From contig NZ_CAKKMS010000002.1 in assembly GCF_918698245.1 (NCBI RefSeq), positions 868,001-932,000 on the forward strand: a DNA stretch of 64,000 bases. The letters are read 5' to 3'. This document shows positions 33,762-42,687 of the stretch, in pieces. How positions within the stretch are numbered: the stretch's first letter is position 1; every line of letters begins with the position of its first letter. The stretch comes from Pedobacter sp. Bi126. Its GTDB lineage: Bacteria; Bacteroidota; Bacteroidia; Sphingobacteriales; Sphingobacteriaceae. The notes under the pieces were generated by a model that did no database searches, had not been told where the DNA came from, and saw only the letters and a list, made by a program, of their open reading frames with translations. The position numbers and the translations under genes were made by a program.

Positions 33762-34937
33762 TTATATCTCTGAACTATAAACCGATCTTATCGCATCCCT
33801 TAAGTTATACTTCGAAGCCATCACCTCTCCATAGGCACCAGCACTACGGATGGCAAAAATATCGCCCCTGAACGATTCAGGTTGCTCTACTTCTTTACCA
33901 AAACAATCGGTACTTTCACAGATTGGGCCTACAATATCGTATTTAACGACTTCGGACTTCGAACCCGTTACTCCAGACTGACTAAGATTTTCGATTTTGT
34001 GATAGGCTTGATATAAGGCTGGGCGCATCAATTCAGTCATACCGGCATCTAAAACCACGAAATTTTTCTTCTTTCCGTTTTTGATGTAAAGTACACGGGT
34101 AATCAATGAAGCCGATTGACCAACCAATGCCCTACCCAATTCAAAATGTACTTCCTGGCCAGGTTTAACAGTCAAAAATTCATTGAAAATCTTAAAATAA
34201 GATTCAAAGTCAGGAATCTGATTATCGGGATTGTAATAATCGATGCCTAAGCCGCCACCAACATTTAATACTTTTAGGTTAAAACCTTTATCTTCAAACC
34301 AGGCTGCAAATTCGTTTACACGCACACAAAGGTTTTTGTACACATCCAAATTGGTAATCTGCGAACCAATATGAAAATGGATACCGATAAATTTCAGGTT
34401 TGGAGATGCTTTTAAAGTTTCCGCGCACTCTGGCAAATCCCAGGAGTTGATCCCAAATTTATTTTCGTCTAAACCAGTGGTAATGTTGTGGTGTGTATGT
34501 GCATCCACATTAGGATTGATGCGGATAGCCACCTGAGCTGTTTTACCTTTTTTACCGGCAAGTTCATTCAGCACCTCTAATTCCTGGATAGATTCTACAT
34601 TAAAGCAGAAAATGTCAAGATCAAGGGCTTCGTTGATTTCTTTATCCGATTTACCTACTCCGGCAAAAACGATTTTTTTGTGATCAAAACCTACTTCAAC
34701 TGCTCTTCTCACCTCTCCTGCACTCACGCAATCTGCACCGAAACCAATTTCTTTAATCTGGTTTAACAGCACAGAATTAAAATTTGCCTTTAGTGCATAG
34801 TGAATGTGAAATTGGTACGGAGCCGCTGCATCTGCACAGGTGCGCAAGGTTTTTTGCAACAGATCGGTATCATAGTAGTAAAAAGGCGTTTCTATATTGT
34901 TAAACTTTGATATATCTTTATCGGCGAACATGTTCAA
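33762..34937 (-). CDS. lysA: Diaminopimelate decarboxylase
   Basis: 391 residues of the PLP-dependent fold III decarboxylase family. The PLP lysine lies in IHYALKANFN; GGGLGIDY and ELGRALVGQ bind the phosphate, and CESTDCFG carries the conserved active-site Cys. It converts meso-diaminopimelate to lysine. lysC lies 300 bp away on the same strand, with two tiny opposite-strand genes between them. The start overlaps the first of those by 8 bp. Confidence 0.93.
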   Translation of the reverse strand: MNMFADKDISKFNNIETPFYYYDTDLLQKTLRTCADAAAPYQFHIHYALKANFNSVLLNQIKEIGFGADCVSAGEVRRAVEVGFDHKKIVFAGVGKSDKEINEALDLDIFCFNVESIQELEVLNELAGKKGKTAQVAIRINPNVDAHTHHNITTGLDENKFGINSWDLPECAETLKASPNLKFIGIHFHIGSQITNLDVYKNLCVRVNEFAAWFEDKGFNLKVLNVGGGLGIDYYNPDNQIPDFESYFKIFNEFLTVKPGQEVHFELGRALVGQSASLITRVLYIKNGKKKNFVVLDAGMTELMRPALYQAYHKIENLSQSGVTGSKSEVVKYDIVGPICESTDCFGKEVEQPESFRGDIFAIRSAGAYGEVMASKYNLRDAIRSVYSSEI

Positions 34938-35100
34938 ATTCCTTATTATAATTTTAATTTTATTCTTTGGGCTAATTTATTTGGGTAACTACCTGGATTT
35001 AAAGCATGGAAGAATTACCCAGAAACAATACAACGGAAAAGTCCGGTTTTTTATCGTGTTACTCTTCATTGTACTGTTCCTCTTATTTATCAAAAAATGA
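34930..35100 (+). CDS. Tiny membrane protein, first of a pair
   Basis: 56 residues from the ATG at 34930 (MFKFLIIILILFFGLIYLGN) with two membrane helices at about 2-19 and 38-54 around a basic loop (LKHGRITQKQYNGKVR). An in-frame start 33 bp earlier lies deep inside lysA and is not used. Its TGA overlaps the next ATG as ATGA, which implies coupled translation. The loop Lys/Arg residues suggest it faces the cytoplasm. No family recognised. Confidence 0.6.
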   Translation: MFKFLIIILILFFGLIYLGNYLDLKHGRITQKQYNGKVRFFIVLLFIVLFLLFIKK

Positions 35101-35261
35101 AGATAGCAGCCGCCATATTTATTATTCTCATTCTTTCTGCAGGATTGTATAACTCTTACAAAAAACATAAAAACGGGTTACTACCGGCAAGTTTCTTGGC
35201 TTTTCACTTCCTTATAGGCTTTCTAGTGGCGGTAGGTGCTTTTTTCCTCTTATTCGAATAG
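35097..35261 (+). CDS. Tiny membrane protein, second of a pair
   Basis: 54 residues, MKIAAAIFIILILSAGLYNS then YKKHKNGLLPASF and a second helix LAFHFLIGFLVAVGAFFLLF. It overlaps the previous gene by 4 bp (ATGA) and its end overlaps the lysC end by 12 bp on the other strand. The overlap pattern argues that both frames are real. Function unknown. Confidence 0.6.
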   Translation: MKIAAAIFIILILSAGLYNSYKKHKNGLLPASFLAFHFLIGFLVAVGAFFLLFE

Positions 35262-36563
35262 TCTATTGTGCAGGCTTCTTAAAGCTTCGGTTTTATACTC
35301 ACTTAATATTAAAAGCGAAACGTTGTAGTTGCTTCCACCGTAAGAAATCATACGGATCGGAATGTGTTTTAAACCTTCTAAAACCCTGCTGGCGAAACCA
35401 TGCTTCTCCGAACCGAAATCGCCCACTACACATACAATGCTGTGGTTGGTATCTACCTCTACCGTTCCGAAACTTTCCAATTCTTCGATAATCTGCGGCA
35501 AATGAGCTGTTTCATCAATTGTTAACGATACGGCAACCTCAGAAGTAGTAATCATATCGATAGGTGTTTTATACCGTTCAAAAACTTCAAAAACCCTGCG
35601 TAAGAAACCATAAGCCAACAACATACGGCTCGACTGGATACGGATTGCCGTGATGCCATCTTTGGCTGCTATTGATTTAATTTTTCCTTTTTCGCTATCG
35701 TGGGTAATCAAAGTACCTGCAGCTGAAGGTTCCATCGTGTTTAACAAACGAACCGGAATTTTATATTTCTGTGCTGGGAAAACTGATTGAGGGTGCAAAA
35801 TCTTTGCGCCAAAATAAGCCAACTCAGCTGCTTCATCAAAAGATAACTGTGCAATTGGTTTAGTGCCTTTAACAATACGTGGATCGTTGTTGTGCATGCC
35901 GTCAATATCCGTCCAGATTTGAACTTCTTCCGCCATAATTGCTGCACCTAATAATGATGCAGTATAATCACTACCACCGCGACGTAGATTATCTACCTCG
36001 CCAAAACTGTTGCGGCAGATGTATCCTTGCGTAATGAACAGTTTATTGTCTTTATGCTGCTCCAAAAGGGGCATTAAATGTTTCGTTGTAAAAGGAATAT
36101 CAGGCTCATTATCTTCATCCGTTTTCATGAAATCTAAAGCCGGCAATAATACCGAGGGTACGCCGATAGACTTTAAATAAATATGGTATAAAGTTGTAGA
36201 TAACAATTCTCCTTGAGCCAACACTACTTTCTCCTCAATAGGAGTAAAAATATCGTTCGCTAAGCCAGCTAAGAAACCAAAGTGATAATCGATCACTTCA
36301 TTTCCCTGCTCTTGAAACTCGGAAGCAGGCAACAATTCAACAACAAAAGCTTTATATTTCTGGTATAAATTCTCGACGCACTCGCTTCCCTTCTTCTTAT
36401 CTCCAGCTAAAAAATAATTTGCAATTTCCACTAAACTATTTGTAGTACCAGACACGGCTGATAATACTACAATCTGCTCTTCATTTGGATTAACGATATC
36501 CAACAACTTCGTCATGCGCTCAGGACTACCTACTGAAGTACCCCCAAATTTTAATATTTTCAT
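35250..36563 (-). CDS. lysC: Aspartate kinase
   Basis: 437 residues, monofunctional. The kinase domain starts MKILKFGGTSVGSPERM and contains GRGGSDY-like LRRGGSDYTASLLGAAI, and ITHDSEK. Two C-terminal ACT domains (about 300-437) should bind a feedback inhibitor such as lysine. It phosphorylates aspartate in the first step to lysine, threonine and methionine. lysA is on the same strand downstream. A structured dispersed repeat lies 22 bp upstream of the start. Confidence 0.93.
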   Translation of the reverse strand: MKILKFGGTSVGSPERMTKLLDIVNPNEEQIVVLSAVSGTTNSLVEIANYFLAGDKKKGSECVENLYQKYKAFVVELLPASEFQEQGNEVIDYHFGFLAGLANDIFTPIEEKVVLAQGELLSTTLYHIYLKSIGVPSVLLPALDFMKTDEDNEPDIPFTTKHLMPLLEQHKDNKLFITQGYICRNSFGEVDNLRRGGSDYTASLLGAAIMAEEVQIWTDIDGMHNNDPRIVKGTKPIAQLSFDEAAELAYFGAKILHPQSVFPAQKYKIPVRLLNTMEPSAAGTLITHDSEKGKIKSIAAKDGITAIRIQSSRMLLAYGFLRRVFEVFERYKTPIDMITTSEVAVSLTIDETAHLPQIIEELESFGTVEVDTNHSIVCVVGDFGSEKHGFASRVLEGLKHIPIRMISYGGSNYNVSLLILSEYKTEALRSLHNRLFE

Positions 36564-36584
36564 TTAATGCTTATTGTTTTTAAC

Positions 36585-36656
36585 GGTAATGAAGCTATCA
36601 TAATTTATTTATTTACTTTTGGCTATGGAAAATTATGATGGTTTCACTTTTTAATA
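36585..36656. repeat. Dispersed stem-loop repeat, copy 2
   Basis: Copy 2 of the repeat at 2609-2680 and 63038-63110. The arms here are ATCATAATTT (36597-36606) and AAATTATGAT (36630-36639), extended outward by GAAGCT and GGTTTC. Both arms carry a matched change relative to copy 3 (G-C replaced by A-T), so pairing is preserved. The rest of the 269-bp gap to the mutase gene is AT-rich without a clear feature. Confidence 0.65.
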
Positions 36657-36832
36657 CCAGAATATGTAATTTTCTTTATTATTGTATCGGGGCGTGAAAT
36701 TAAACAAAAGCAGCTTAAAATCAACACCCTCAACAAAATAAAATTTGGACGGGCTGAAATAAATGCGTTTCAACCAAACATCATTCAATAAAATTTGTTC
36801 AACACCAGATATTAAATTTAAAAAACAGCTCA

Positions 36833-38569
36833 ATGCAGGCAATTGACCAATCAACACAAGCCACAATTAATCAGTGGTTAAGTGGAAATTATGATGAAAA
36901 TACCAAGGCAGAAATACAGGCCCTTGTGGATAAAGATGCAACTACCGAATTAACAGATGCATTTTATAGAAGTTTAGAATTTGGAACTGGTGGCCTACGT
37001 GGTATTATGGGTGCAGGTTCTAACCGGATCAACAAATACACTATTGGAACGGCTACGCAAGGATTGGCCAATTATTTAAACAACAAGTACCCTCACGAAA
37101 AAATCAAGGTTGCCATTGCACACGATAGTCGCAATAACTCTGATTATTTCGCTAAAATTACAGCAGATGTTTTTTCCGCAAACGGGATCCATGTTTATTT
37201 CTTCTCTGCATTAAGACCAACTCCAGAACTTTCTTTTGCTGTGCGCCATTTTGGTTGCAAAAGCGGTGTAATGCTAACGGCCTCGCATAATCCTAAAGAA
37301 TATAACGGTTATAAGGCCTATGGTGCAGATGGTGGTCAATTTACTTCTCCTGATGATAAATTGGTGATCGATGAAGTAAATAAAATTAAAAGTATCGACG
37401 AAGTTAAATTCGACCGTGTTGAGGCGAATATCGAACTCATTGGAGAAGATGTAGACGAACTGTATTTAGACGGAATCACTGCACTTTCTATTTCTCCTGA
37501 AGCGATAAAAAGACAGCACGATTTAAAAATTGTATATTCTCCTATCCACGGAACTGGAATTACCCTGGTACCAAAAGCTTTGGCTCAGTTTGGTTTTACA
37601 AATGTAACCCTGGTTGAAGAACAAAGCACACCAGATGGAAATTTCCCAACAGTAGTGTATCCTAACCCAGAGGAAAAAGACGCATTGACTTTAGCAATGA
37701 ACAAAGCAAAGGAAATTGATGCTGATTTAGTTTTGGCTACCGATCCTGATGCTGACCGCGTAGGTATTGCGGTAAAAGACAACAATGGCGAATGGGTATT
37801 GCTTAACGGTAACCAAACGGGCAGTTTATTAATCAATTACCTGTTATCAGCCTGGCAAGACAGCGGCAAATTAGATGGCAATCAGTTTATTGTGAAAACC
37901 ATTGTAACCTCTAACCTGATCGAAGAAATTGCCAAAAAGAAAAATGTAACTTACTACAACACCTTAACCGGGTTTAAATACATCGGTCAGTTAATGACGG
38001 AATTAGAAGGTAAAAAATACTTTATCGGTGGTGGTGAAGAAAGTTATGGCTATTTAATCGGCGATTTAGTACGTGATAAAGATGCTGTAGTTTCTGCGGC
38101 TTTTATCTCTGAAATGACCGCTTATTATAAAGATAAAGGTGCAAGTTTATACAATGCATTGCTAGATATGTATGTAGAATATGGCCTTTACAAAGAAGAT
38201 CTGGTTTCGATAACCAAAAAAGGCAAATCAGGTGCTGAAGAAATTAAAGCCATGATGGTTAAATTCAGGGAAAACCCTCCCGCAACATTGGGCGATTCGA
38301 AAGTTTCAGTACTTAAAGATTACGAATTAAGTCAGGAAACTGATTTGGCAACCGGAAAAGTAACTAAACTGGATTATCCTACTTCTGATGTTTTACAGTT
38401 TATTACCGAAGATGGCAGTATTGTTTCAGCCCGCCCGAGTGGAACGGAACCGAAAATTAAATTCTACTGCAGCGTAAATGCACCTTTAGCAGATAGAAAA
38501 GATTTTGACAAGGTTAATGCACAACTTGGAGAAAAAATCAAAGCGGTAATGACTGATTTGCAGGCTTAA
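36833..38569 (+). CDS. Phospho-sugar mutase (alpha-D-phosphohexomutase)
   Basis: 578 residues in the four-domain phosphohexomutase layout. It shows EFGTGGLRGIMGAGSNRIN, the catalytic phosphoserine Ser151 in TASHNPKEYNGYK, the magnesium loop ATDPDADRVG near 305, the sugar-binding GGGEESYGYL and the phosphate-binding SARPSGTEPKIKFY near the end. The length fits the long PGM2-like branch that acts on glucose-1-phosphate or deoxyribose phosphates. A terminator within a CACAGAT repeat follows. Confidence 0.92.
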   Translation: MQAIDQSTQATINQWLSGNYDENTKAEIQALVDKDATTELTDAFYRSLEFGTGGLRGIMGAGSNRINKYTIGTATQGLANYLNNKYPHEKIKVAIAHDSRNNSDYFAKITADVFSANGIHVYFFSALRPTPELSFAVRHFGCKSGVMLTASHNPKEYNGYKAYGADGGQFTSPDDKLVIDEVNKIKSIDEVKFDRVEANIELIGEDVDELYLDGITALSISPEAIKRQHDLKIVYSPIHGTGITLVPKALAQFGFTNVTLVEEQSTPDGNFPTVVYPNPEEKDALTLAMNKAKEIDADLVLATDPDADRVGIAVKDNNGEWVLLNGNQTGSLLINYLLSAWQDSGKLDGNQFIVKTIVTSNLIEEIAKKKNVTYYNTLTGFKYIGQLMTELEGKKYFIGGGEESYGYLIGDLVRDKDAVVSAAFISEMTAYYKDKGASLYNALLDMYVEYGLYKEDLVSITKKGKSGAEEIKAMMVKFRENPPATLGDSKVSVLKDYELSQETDLATGKVTKLDYPTSDVLQFITEDGSIVSARPSGTEPKIKFYCSVNAPLADRKDFDKVNAQLGEKIKAVMTDLQA

Positions 38570-38571
38570 TT

Positions 38572-38627
38572 TTAACCACAGATAATAAGGATTAACACAG
38601 ATGAATAGCTTTCATCTGTGTTTTTTT
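38572..38627 (+). terminator. Terminator within CACAGAT repeat, copy 2
   Basis: TTAACCACAGAT (38572-38583) marks the repeat. Inside it ACACAGATGAA (38595-38605) pairs exactly with TTCATCTGTGT (38611-38621), followed by seven T to 38627. It ends the mutase transcript and shows that this dispersed repeat can double as an intrinsic terminator. Confidence 0.75.
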
Positions 38628-38692
38628 GTTTTTAACCATATTAGTGTTTAGCCAAGCCTGTCAGCTGTTCAGGCGGGGAAATTTGTGAATGA

Positions 38693-39433
38693 TTAATCAA
38701 TCAGTTGCTGTACATTTTTCTTAGAAATATAAATAATAGCAGCCTCACTTTTCTCAGCAGATAAGTATTTACCAGTTTTTTTATCATGAATGCCTCTTCC
38801 GGCTGAAACATAGAGTTTACCTGATTTATCTACATGCACATTATTGATCTGGTTCTCAAACGGAACCTTCAATATTTCTGAAAATCCGTTTTTAAAAACC
38901 TCAATATCACTTTTTAATACATAGCTCGACATAGAACTTCCAACTATGGGCTCTAAATTCTCTTTGAGTTTAACTTTCACTTGATCATCCAGGTAAACAG
39001 TGGCAAATTCCTGGAATCGTTGTTCTGAAATATTAAATTTGCTGCACCAATCCCACGTAAAACCTTTATCTAGACTAAAGTATTGGCTAAAAGTGGCCAA
39101 CTGCAAATTTTCTTTAGTCCGTAAACTGTTTGACTGCAATGCGAAAATAGTATCCTTAACAGCGAGAAAACCATATATAGGCTGATGATTTACTTTGGTT
39201 TTTTGCCAGGTCTTGCCTTTATCCGTAGTTTGATAAATTTCTGTTAGGGTTGATACCATTAAAGTGTCATCAATACTGCCATAAACGGCATGGGCTTCTC
39301 TCCCATTTGCAATTTCAATTCTTGTCCAATTTGGATTGTTAAAAGTAGGTGGTACCTCTGGTACCTCTTTTTTGGCACATGAGGATAATACCATCATCAA
39401 TGCGATAGTTTTAAATAATTTCATAGGTTTCAT
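38693..39433 (-). CDS. BNR-repeat lipoprotein
   Basis: 246 residues with lipobox LSSC (Cys19) and two Asp-box (BNR) motifs, TTDKGKTWQKT near 70 and SLDKGFTWDW near 125, which mark beta-propeller blades like those of sialidases and photosystem assembly factors. With only two clear blades it looks like a partial or atypical propeller. An ATG at residue 4 is an alternative start. No enzyme function is implied. Confidence 0.7.
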   Translation of the reverse strand: MKPMKLFKTIALMMVLSSCAKKEVPEVPPTFNNPNWTRIEIANGREAHAVYGSIDDTLMVSTLTEIYQTTDKGKTWQKTKVNHQPIYGFLAVKDTIFALQSNSLRTKENLQLATFSQYFSLDKGFTWDWCSKFNISEQRFQEFATVYLDDQVKVKLKENLEPIVGSSMSSYVLKSDIEVFKNGFSEILKVPFENQINNVHVDKSGKLYVSAGRGIHDKKTGKYLSAEKSEAAIIYISKKNVQQLID

Positions 39434-39530
39434 TTTTTGTGTAATGCAAGATAAATAAAAATCTGATTAACTAAAAACACAGGTGAAATTATAGGATTTA
39501 GTTGCTGAAGACGAGCGAATAATAAATTTT

Positions 39531-39558
39531 CTGTATCCTTTGTGATTCTGTGGCAAAA
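39531..39558. repeat. CTTTGTG...TGTGG short repeat
   Basis: TGTATCCTTTGTGATTCTGT then GGCAAAAA resembles the block at 45961-45986. Such short sequences are dispersed in many bacterial genomes. The longest frame of the following antitoxin gene starts inside this repeat, which argues against that start. Confidence 0.4.
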
Positions 39559-39630
39559 ACAAAACATCAGATGCAAAATTCATCAATAAAAATAGATTGC
39601 GTATATTTACATATATTAAAGAATGGACTT

Positions 39631-39840
39631 ATGACTGAGATAATTTTAAAAGATAATGTAGAACAAAGTAAAATTGACGCGTTGTTAGCTTTTCTAAAAT
39701 CATCGGACATTGATGTTGAATTAAGAACCGTATCGCCAAAGAAATCAACTAAAACAATGAAATTTTCTTTATCTAAAGGCATTTGGAGTGACTATAATAT
39801 TAACTCAACGGAACTTAGAGATAAAGCTTGGAAAAGGTAA
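39631..39840 (+). CDS. Antitoxin of VapBC-type pair
   Basis: 69 residues from the ATG at 39631 (MTEIILKDNVEQSKIDALLA). The longer frame begins at a GTG inside a dispersed repeat, so I reject it. The protein has a helical N-terminal half, a basic linker (SPKKSTKTMKFSLSKG) and a C-terminal region (IWSDYNINSTELRDKAWKR) typical of small antitoxins that block a PIN partner. The TAA overlaps the toxin ATG by one base (TAATG). Confidence 0.75.
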   Translation: MTEIILKDNVEQSKIDALLAFLKSSDIDVELRTVSPKKSTKTMKFSLSKGIWSDYNINSTELRDKAWKR

Positions 39841-40214
39841 TGGTTTTATGTGATACAAACATTTTTATCGAAATTTACAAGGGCAATGATTTAATCATTG
39901 AAGCCTTTGAAAAAATTGGCCAAGATAATGTTGCTATTTCTGATGTTACTTGCGCAGAATTACTTTATGGAGCAAGAAATAAAAGAGAATTGAATCTAAT
40001 CAGAAAAGATATAGATAAATTAATTGTTCTACCAATTTCTTCACCAATATCTAATCAAGCAGTAAGGCTGGTTGAGCAGTTTTCTTTGTCACATAACCTT
40101 AATCTTCCCGATGCTTTAATTGCATCTACATCGATATTTCATGATCTGGAACTTTACACATTAAATCTTAAGGATTTTAAATTTCTGGAAAATTTCAAAC
40201 TGTACAAAGCTTAA
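39840..40214 (+). CDS. PIN-domain toxin, VapC family
   Basis: 124 residues starting MVLCDTNIFIEIYKG, the classic PIN N-terminus with the first metal Asp at residue 5. Further acidic ligands lie in SDVTCAELLYG, LPDALIAS and near the C-terminal NLKDFKFL. VapC toxins are magnesium-dependent RNases that cut tRNA or rRNA. I use the ATG overlapping the antitoxin stop, not a TTG 12 bases upstream. Confidence 0.88.
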   Translation: MVLCDTNIFIEIYKGNDLIIEAFEKIGQDNVAISDVTCAELLYGARNKRELNLIRKDIDKLIVLPISSPISNQAVRLVEQFSLSHNLNLPDALIASTSIFHDLELYTLNLKDFKFLENFKLYKA

Positions 40215-40257
40215 ACCTGCCCCTAAAAGTAAGAAATTGTGTCTTTCTTATTTTTTC

Positions 40258-40288
40258 TTTGCTGCAACCAATTTCTTTAATACTTTTG
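40258..40288 (+). promoter_or_regulatory. Bacteroidota promoter of the copper/haem cluster
   Basis: TTTG (40258-40261) and TACTTTTG (40281-40288) are separated by exactly 19 nt, matching the -33/-7 consensus TTTG-N19-TAnnTTTG. The expected start site is about 40294, giving a leader of only a few bases before the ATG at 40301. This also excludes the in-frame start at 40259, which would lie within the promoter. Confidence 0.65.
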
Positions 40289-40300
40289 CAGCGCAATACC

Positions 40301-40672
40301 ATGTTCAAAAAAATCTTAATATATCTTATCATTACATGTACCGTTTCTAACGGCGCCATGCAATTGGTAATCTATTCTGGTTATAAAATGAACAAAGAAT
40401 ACATTACAAGTGTATTTTGTATCAATAAAGAACATCCAGAATTACATTGTGATGGACAGTGCTTCCTGGCTAAAAAACTAAAAGAGCTTGAGGGTAAAAA
40501 CAAACAGGCTCAGGAAAACTTGAAAAGAGTTGTAGAGGCCGAACCCAGATTTCAGACTATTGCATTGAATCACACTCTTCCTTATTTCATCATCACTTCA
40601 GAAAATCTTTATATCGAAAAACCGGTTAAGGATCTTTCCATTTCTATTTTTCATCCACCGAAAGCAGTTTAA
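40301..40672 (+). CDS. Small membrane-anchored CxxxC protein
   Basis: 123 residues from the ATG at 40301. One N-terminal membrane helix (KKILIYLIITCTVSNGAM) is followed by a motif rich in possible metal ligands: Cys40, His45, His49, Cys50 and Cys54 in CINKEHPELHCDGQC. The rest is helical and charged. I recall similar short proteins ahead of MbnP/SCO genes in Bacteroidota. A role in binding or delivering copper is inferred from these ligands and the neighbours. It is the first gene behind a good promoter. Confidence 0.7.
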   Translation: MFKKILIYLIITCTVSNGAMQLVIYSGYKMNKEYITSVFCINKEHPELHCDGQCFLAKKLKELEGKNKQAQENLKRVVEAEPRFQTIALNHTLPYFIITSENLYIEKPVKDLSISIFHPPKAV

Positions 40673-40727
40673 GTCTTTTTTTATGGTTTTTTATGCGAAA
40701 GCTTATGCTATTGCAAAGTATGGCTAT

Positions 40728-40844
40728 CTGTCATTTTGAGCGAAGCGAAGAATCTCATTTATAACAACCACAAGGCCTGCCATTTTCTGTAATGTCAATT
40801 TCTGCTTAAGTGCCAGAGATTCTTCATTGCATTCAGAATGACAG
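40728..40844. repeat. CTGTCATTTTGA inverted-repeat element
   Basis: CTGTCATTTTGA (40728-40739) and TCAGAATGACAG (40833-40844) are near-perfect inverted ends, with GAATCTC/GAGATTC pairing inside. It is 117 bp with no coding. It lies between the CxxxC gene and mbnP, and the longest mbnP frame would start inside it, so I place the mbnP start after it. Confidence 0.65.
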
Positions 40845-40878
40845 CAAATTAATTTTTACTTATCTAATTTTTCTTAAA

Positions 40879-41649
40879 ATGAAATTATCACAATACTTTC
40901 TGGCATTGTTATGCCCTATTATATTATTATCTTCTTGTAAAAAAAATACCGACGAAGTTGCCGCAGATACCAAATCTACTTTTTCTATTGAATTCGAAAA
41001 TCAGGTAAACGGAAGTCCCTTGGTTTTAAACACTACAACTTACAAAAATGCCAAAGGCGAAGATTTTAAGATCAATGTATTTAAATACTATGTAAGTAAC
41101 ATCAAATTAAGCAAAGCTGACGGAACCACTTATCTCATTCCTGAAAGTTATTTCTTAATCGATGCTTCGAAAGCAGAATCGACAAATATTACGCTAAAAG
41201 ATGTACCAACGGGTGATTATATCAAAATAGAATACACCATTGGTGTAGATTATGCCCGTAATTTTGCCGGTGCACAAACTGGTGCGCTAGATCCGATCAA
41301 CGGCATGTTCTGGACCTGGAACAGCGGTTACATATTCGTTAAACTAGAGGGAACTTCACCGCAATCAACAGCAACCGGAAATGCAATTACCTTTCACATT
41401 GGTGGAGTTACCGATCCAAACAATACCATTAGAACTTTTACCACGGAGATTAATGCGGCAAATCCACTTCGAATTAGAACCGATGGCAAACCGAATATGC
41501 ACTTTATTGTAAATGCAGCTGCATTATTTACAGGTAAAACCGATGTGAGTTTTGCTACTTTGAATATGACAATGGGTGGAGCAAATTCTGTAATTGTAGC
41601 CAACAACTATGCAAATGGCTTATTTCGTTTAGATCACATCCATAATTAA
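40879..41649 (+). CDS. MbnP family copper-binding lipoprotein
   Basis: 256 residues from the ATG at 40879, with lipobox LSSC (Cys20). It shows the MbnP family pattern: SIEFENQVNGSPLVL, FKINVFKYYVSNIKL, IPESYFLIDAS, GVDYARNFAG, MFWTWNSGYIFVKLEG and ITFHIGG. In Methylosinus MbnP a Trp is oxidised to kynurenine by MbnH to make a copper site; Trp145 and Trp147 are the candidates here. His173 and the C-terminal DHIH are further possible ligands. The stop is directly followed by the mbnH ATG. Confidence 0.85.
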   Translation: MKLSQYFLALLCPIILLSSCKKNTDEVAADTKSTFSIEFENQVNGSPLVLNTTTYKNAKGEDFKINVFKYYVSNIKLSKADGTTYLIPESYFLIDASKAESTNITLKDVPTGDYIKIEYTIGVDYARNFAGAQTGALDPINGMFWTWNSGYIFVKLEGTSPQSTATGNAITFHIGGVTDPNNTIRTFTTEINAANPLRIRTDGKPNMHFIVNAAALFTGKTDVSFATLNMTMGGANSVIVANNYANGLFRLDHIHN

Positions 41650-42687
41650 ATGTTAAGGAAAATAACCGTCTTCGTAATGCTTTTTTTAAGCATTGCGTTG
41701 ATGTATGCCTGTAGCAAAAATGAAGATGAAGTAACGCCTGAGGAAAAGAAAATTACCTTTTCGGTTCCGGCCAACTTCCCTGCTCCGGTATACAGTTTCG
41801 AAGACAATAAATTAAGCAATGCAGGTTTTGCGCTTGGTAAGAAATTATTTTACGAAGCCCGCTTATCTGCAGATAAAAGTGTTTCATGCGGAAGCTGTCA
41901 TCAGCAATTTGCTGCTTTTACACAACTTGATCATAAAGTAAGTCATGGTGTAAATAATTGCCAGGGAAAACGGAATACGCCTCCACTTTTTAATCTGGCC
42001 TGGCAAAAAGCGTTCTTTTGGGATGGCGGTGTAAAAAACATCGAAACGTCGCCACTAAACGCCATTACCGATGCATGCGAAATGGGTACTGATATACAAA
42101 CAATCGTTGCGTTCCTGAAAAAAACGGCTCCATATCCCGATTTATTTAAACAGGCCTTTGGTTCAACAGAAATCAATTCGCAACTGATTTTAAAGTCGAT
42201 TACACAATTTACGGCAGTACTGGTTTCAGGAAATTCGAAATACGATAAAGTAATGCGCAAAGAGAATGCTGTTTCCTTTACCTCTGCAGAATTGGCGGGT
42301 TACAATCTGTTCAAAGAAAAATGTACATCCTGCCATGCAGAACCATTTTTTACTGATTTTTCTTACAGAAGTAACGGATTAGATCTGGTAAGTATCGATG
42401 AAGGGCGTTCACACATTACGGGGGTAGCTTCAGATTTAGGAAAGTTCCGTGTGCCTACCTTACGCAATATCGAATATACGAGTCCATATATGCACGATGG
42501 TCGCTTTTATAGCTTAGATGAGGTCTTGGAACATTATAACTCTGGCGTAAAAGCCTCAGCAAATCTCGACGTTCAACTAAAAAATGGCATCCCTTTAAAT
42601 ACCACAGAAAAAGAGCAGATCAAGGCCTTTTTAAAAACATTAACAGACAATGAATTTATCAAAAACACACTATACAGCGAGTCGTAA
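41650..42687 (+). CDS. MbnH-type di-haem cytochrome c peroxidase
   Basis: 345 residues with lipobox MYAC (Cys21) and two c-type haem sites, CGSCH at 80-84 and CTSCH at 225-229. The overall pattern (ALGKKLFYEARLSADKSVSC, GKRNTPPLFNLAWQKAFFWD, VPTLRNIEYTSPYMHDGRFY) is of the bacterial cytochrome c peroxidase/MauG superfamily. Its ATG abuts the MbnP stop, and the MbnP-MbnH pair is known to act as substrate and haem enzyme. Such enzymes form a high-valent bis-Fe(IV) state to oxidise protein Trp. Acts in the periplasm. Confidence 0.88.
   Translation: MLRKITVFVMLFLSIALMYACSKNEDEVTPEEKKITFSVPANFPAPVYSFEDNKLSNAGFALGKKLFYEARLSADKSVSCGSCHQQFAAFTQLDHKVSHGVNNCQGKRNTPPLFNLAWQKAFFWDGGVKNIETSPLNAITDACEMGTDIQTIVAFLKKTAPYPDLFKQAFGSTEINSQLILKSITQFTAVLVSGNSKYDKVMRKENAVSFTSAELAGYNLFKEKCTSCHAEPFFTDFSYRSNGLDLVSIDEGRSHITGVASDLGKFRVPTLRNIEYTSPYMHDGRFYSLDEVLEHYNSGVKASANLDVQLKNGIPLNTTEKEQIKAFLKTLTDNEFIKNTLYSES

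Noticed and set aside
36651..36866. 71-codon minus-strand frame before the phosphohexomutase
   Set aside because: It starts within the mutase gene, ends beside the stem-loop repeat, and has no recognisable protein features.
40259..40300. Longer start for the CxxxC protein at 40259
   Set aside because: That start falls inside the TTTG-N19-TACTTTTG promoter; the ATG at 40301 begins a good signal-anchor helix.
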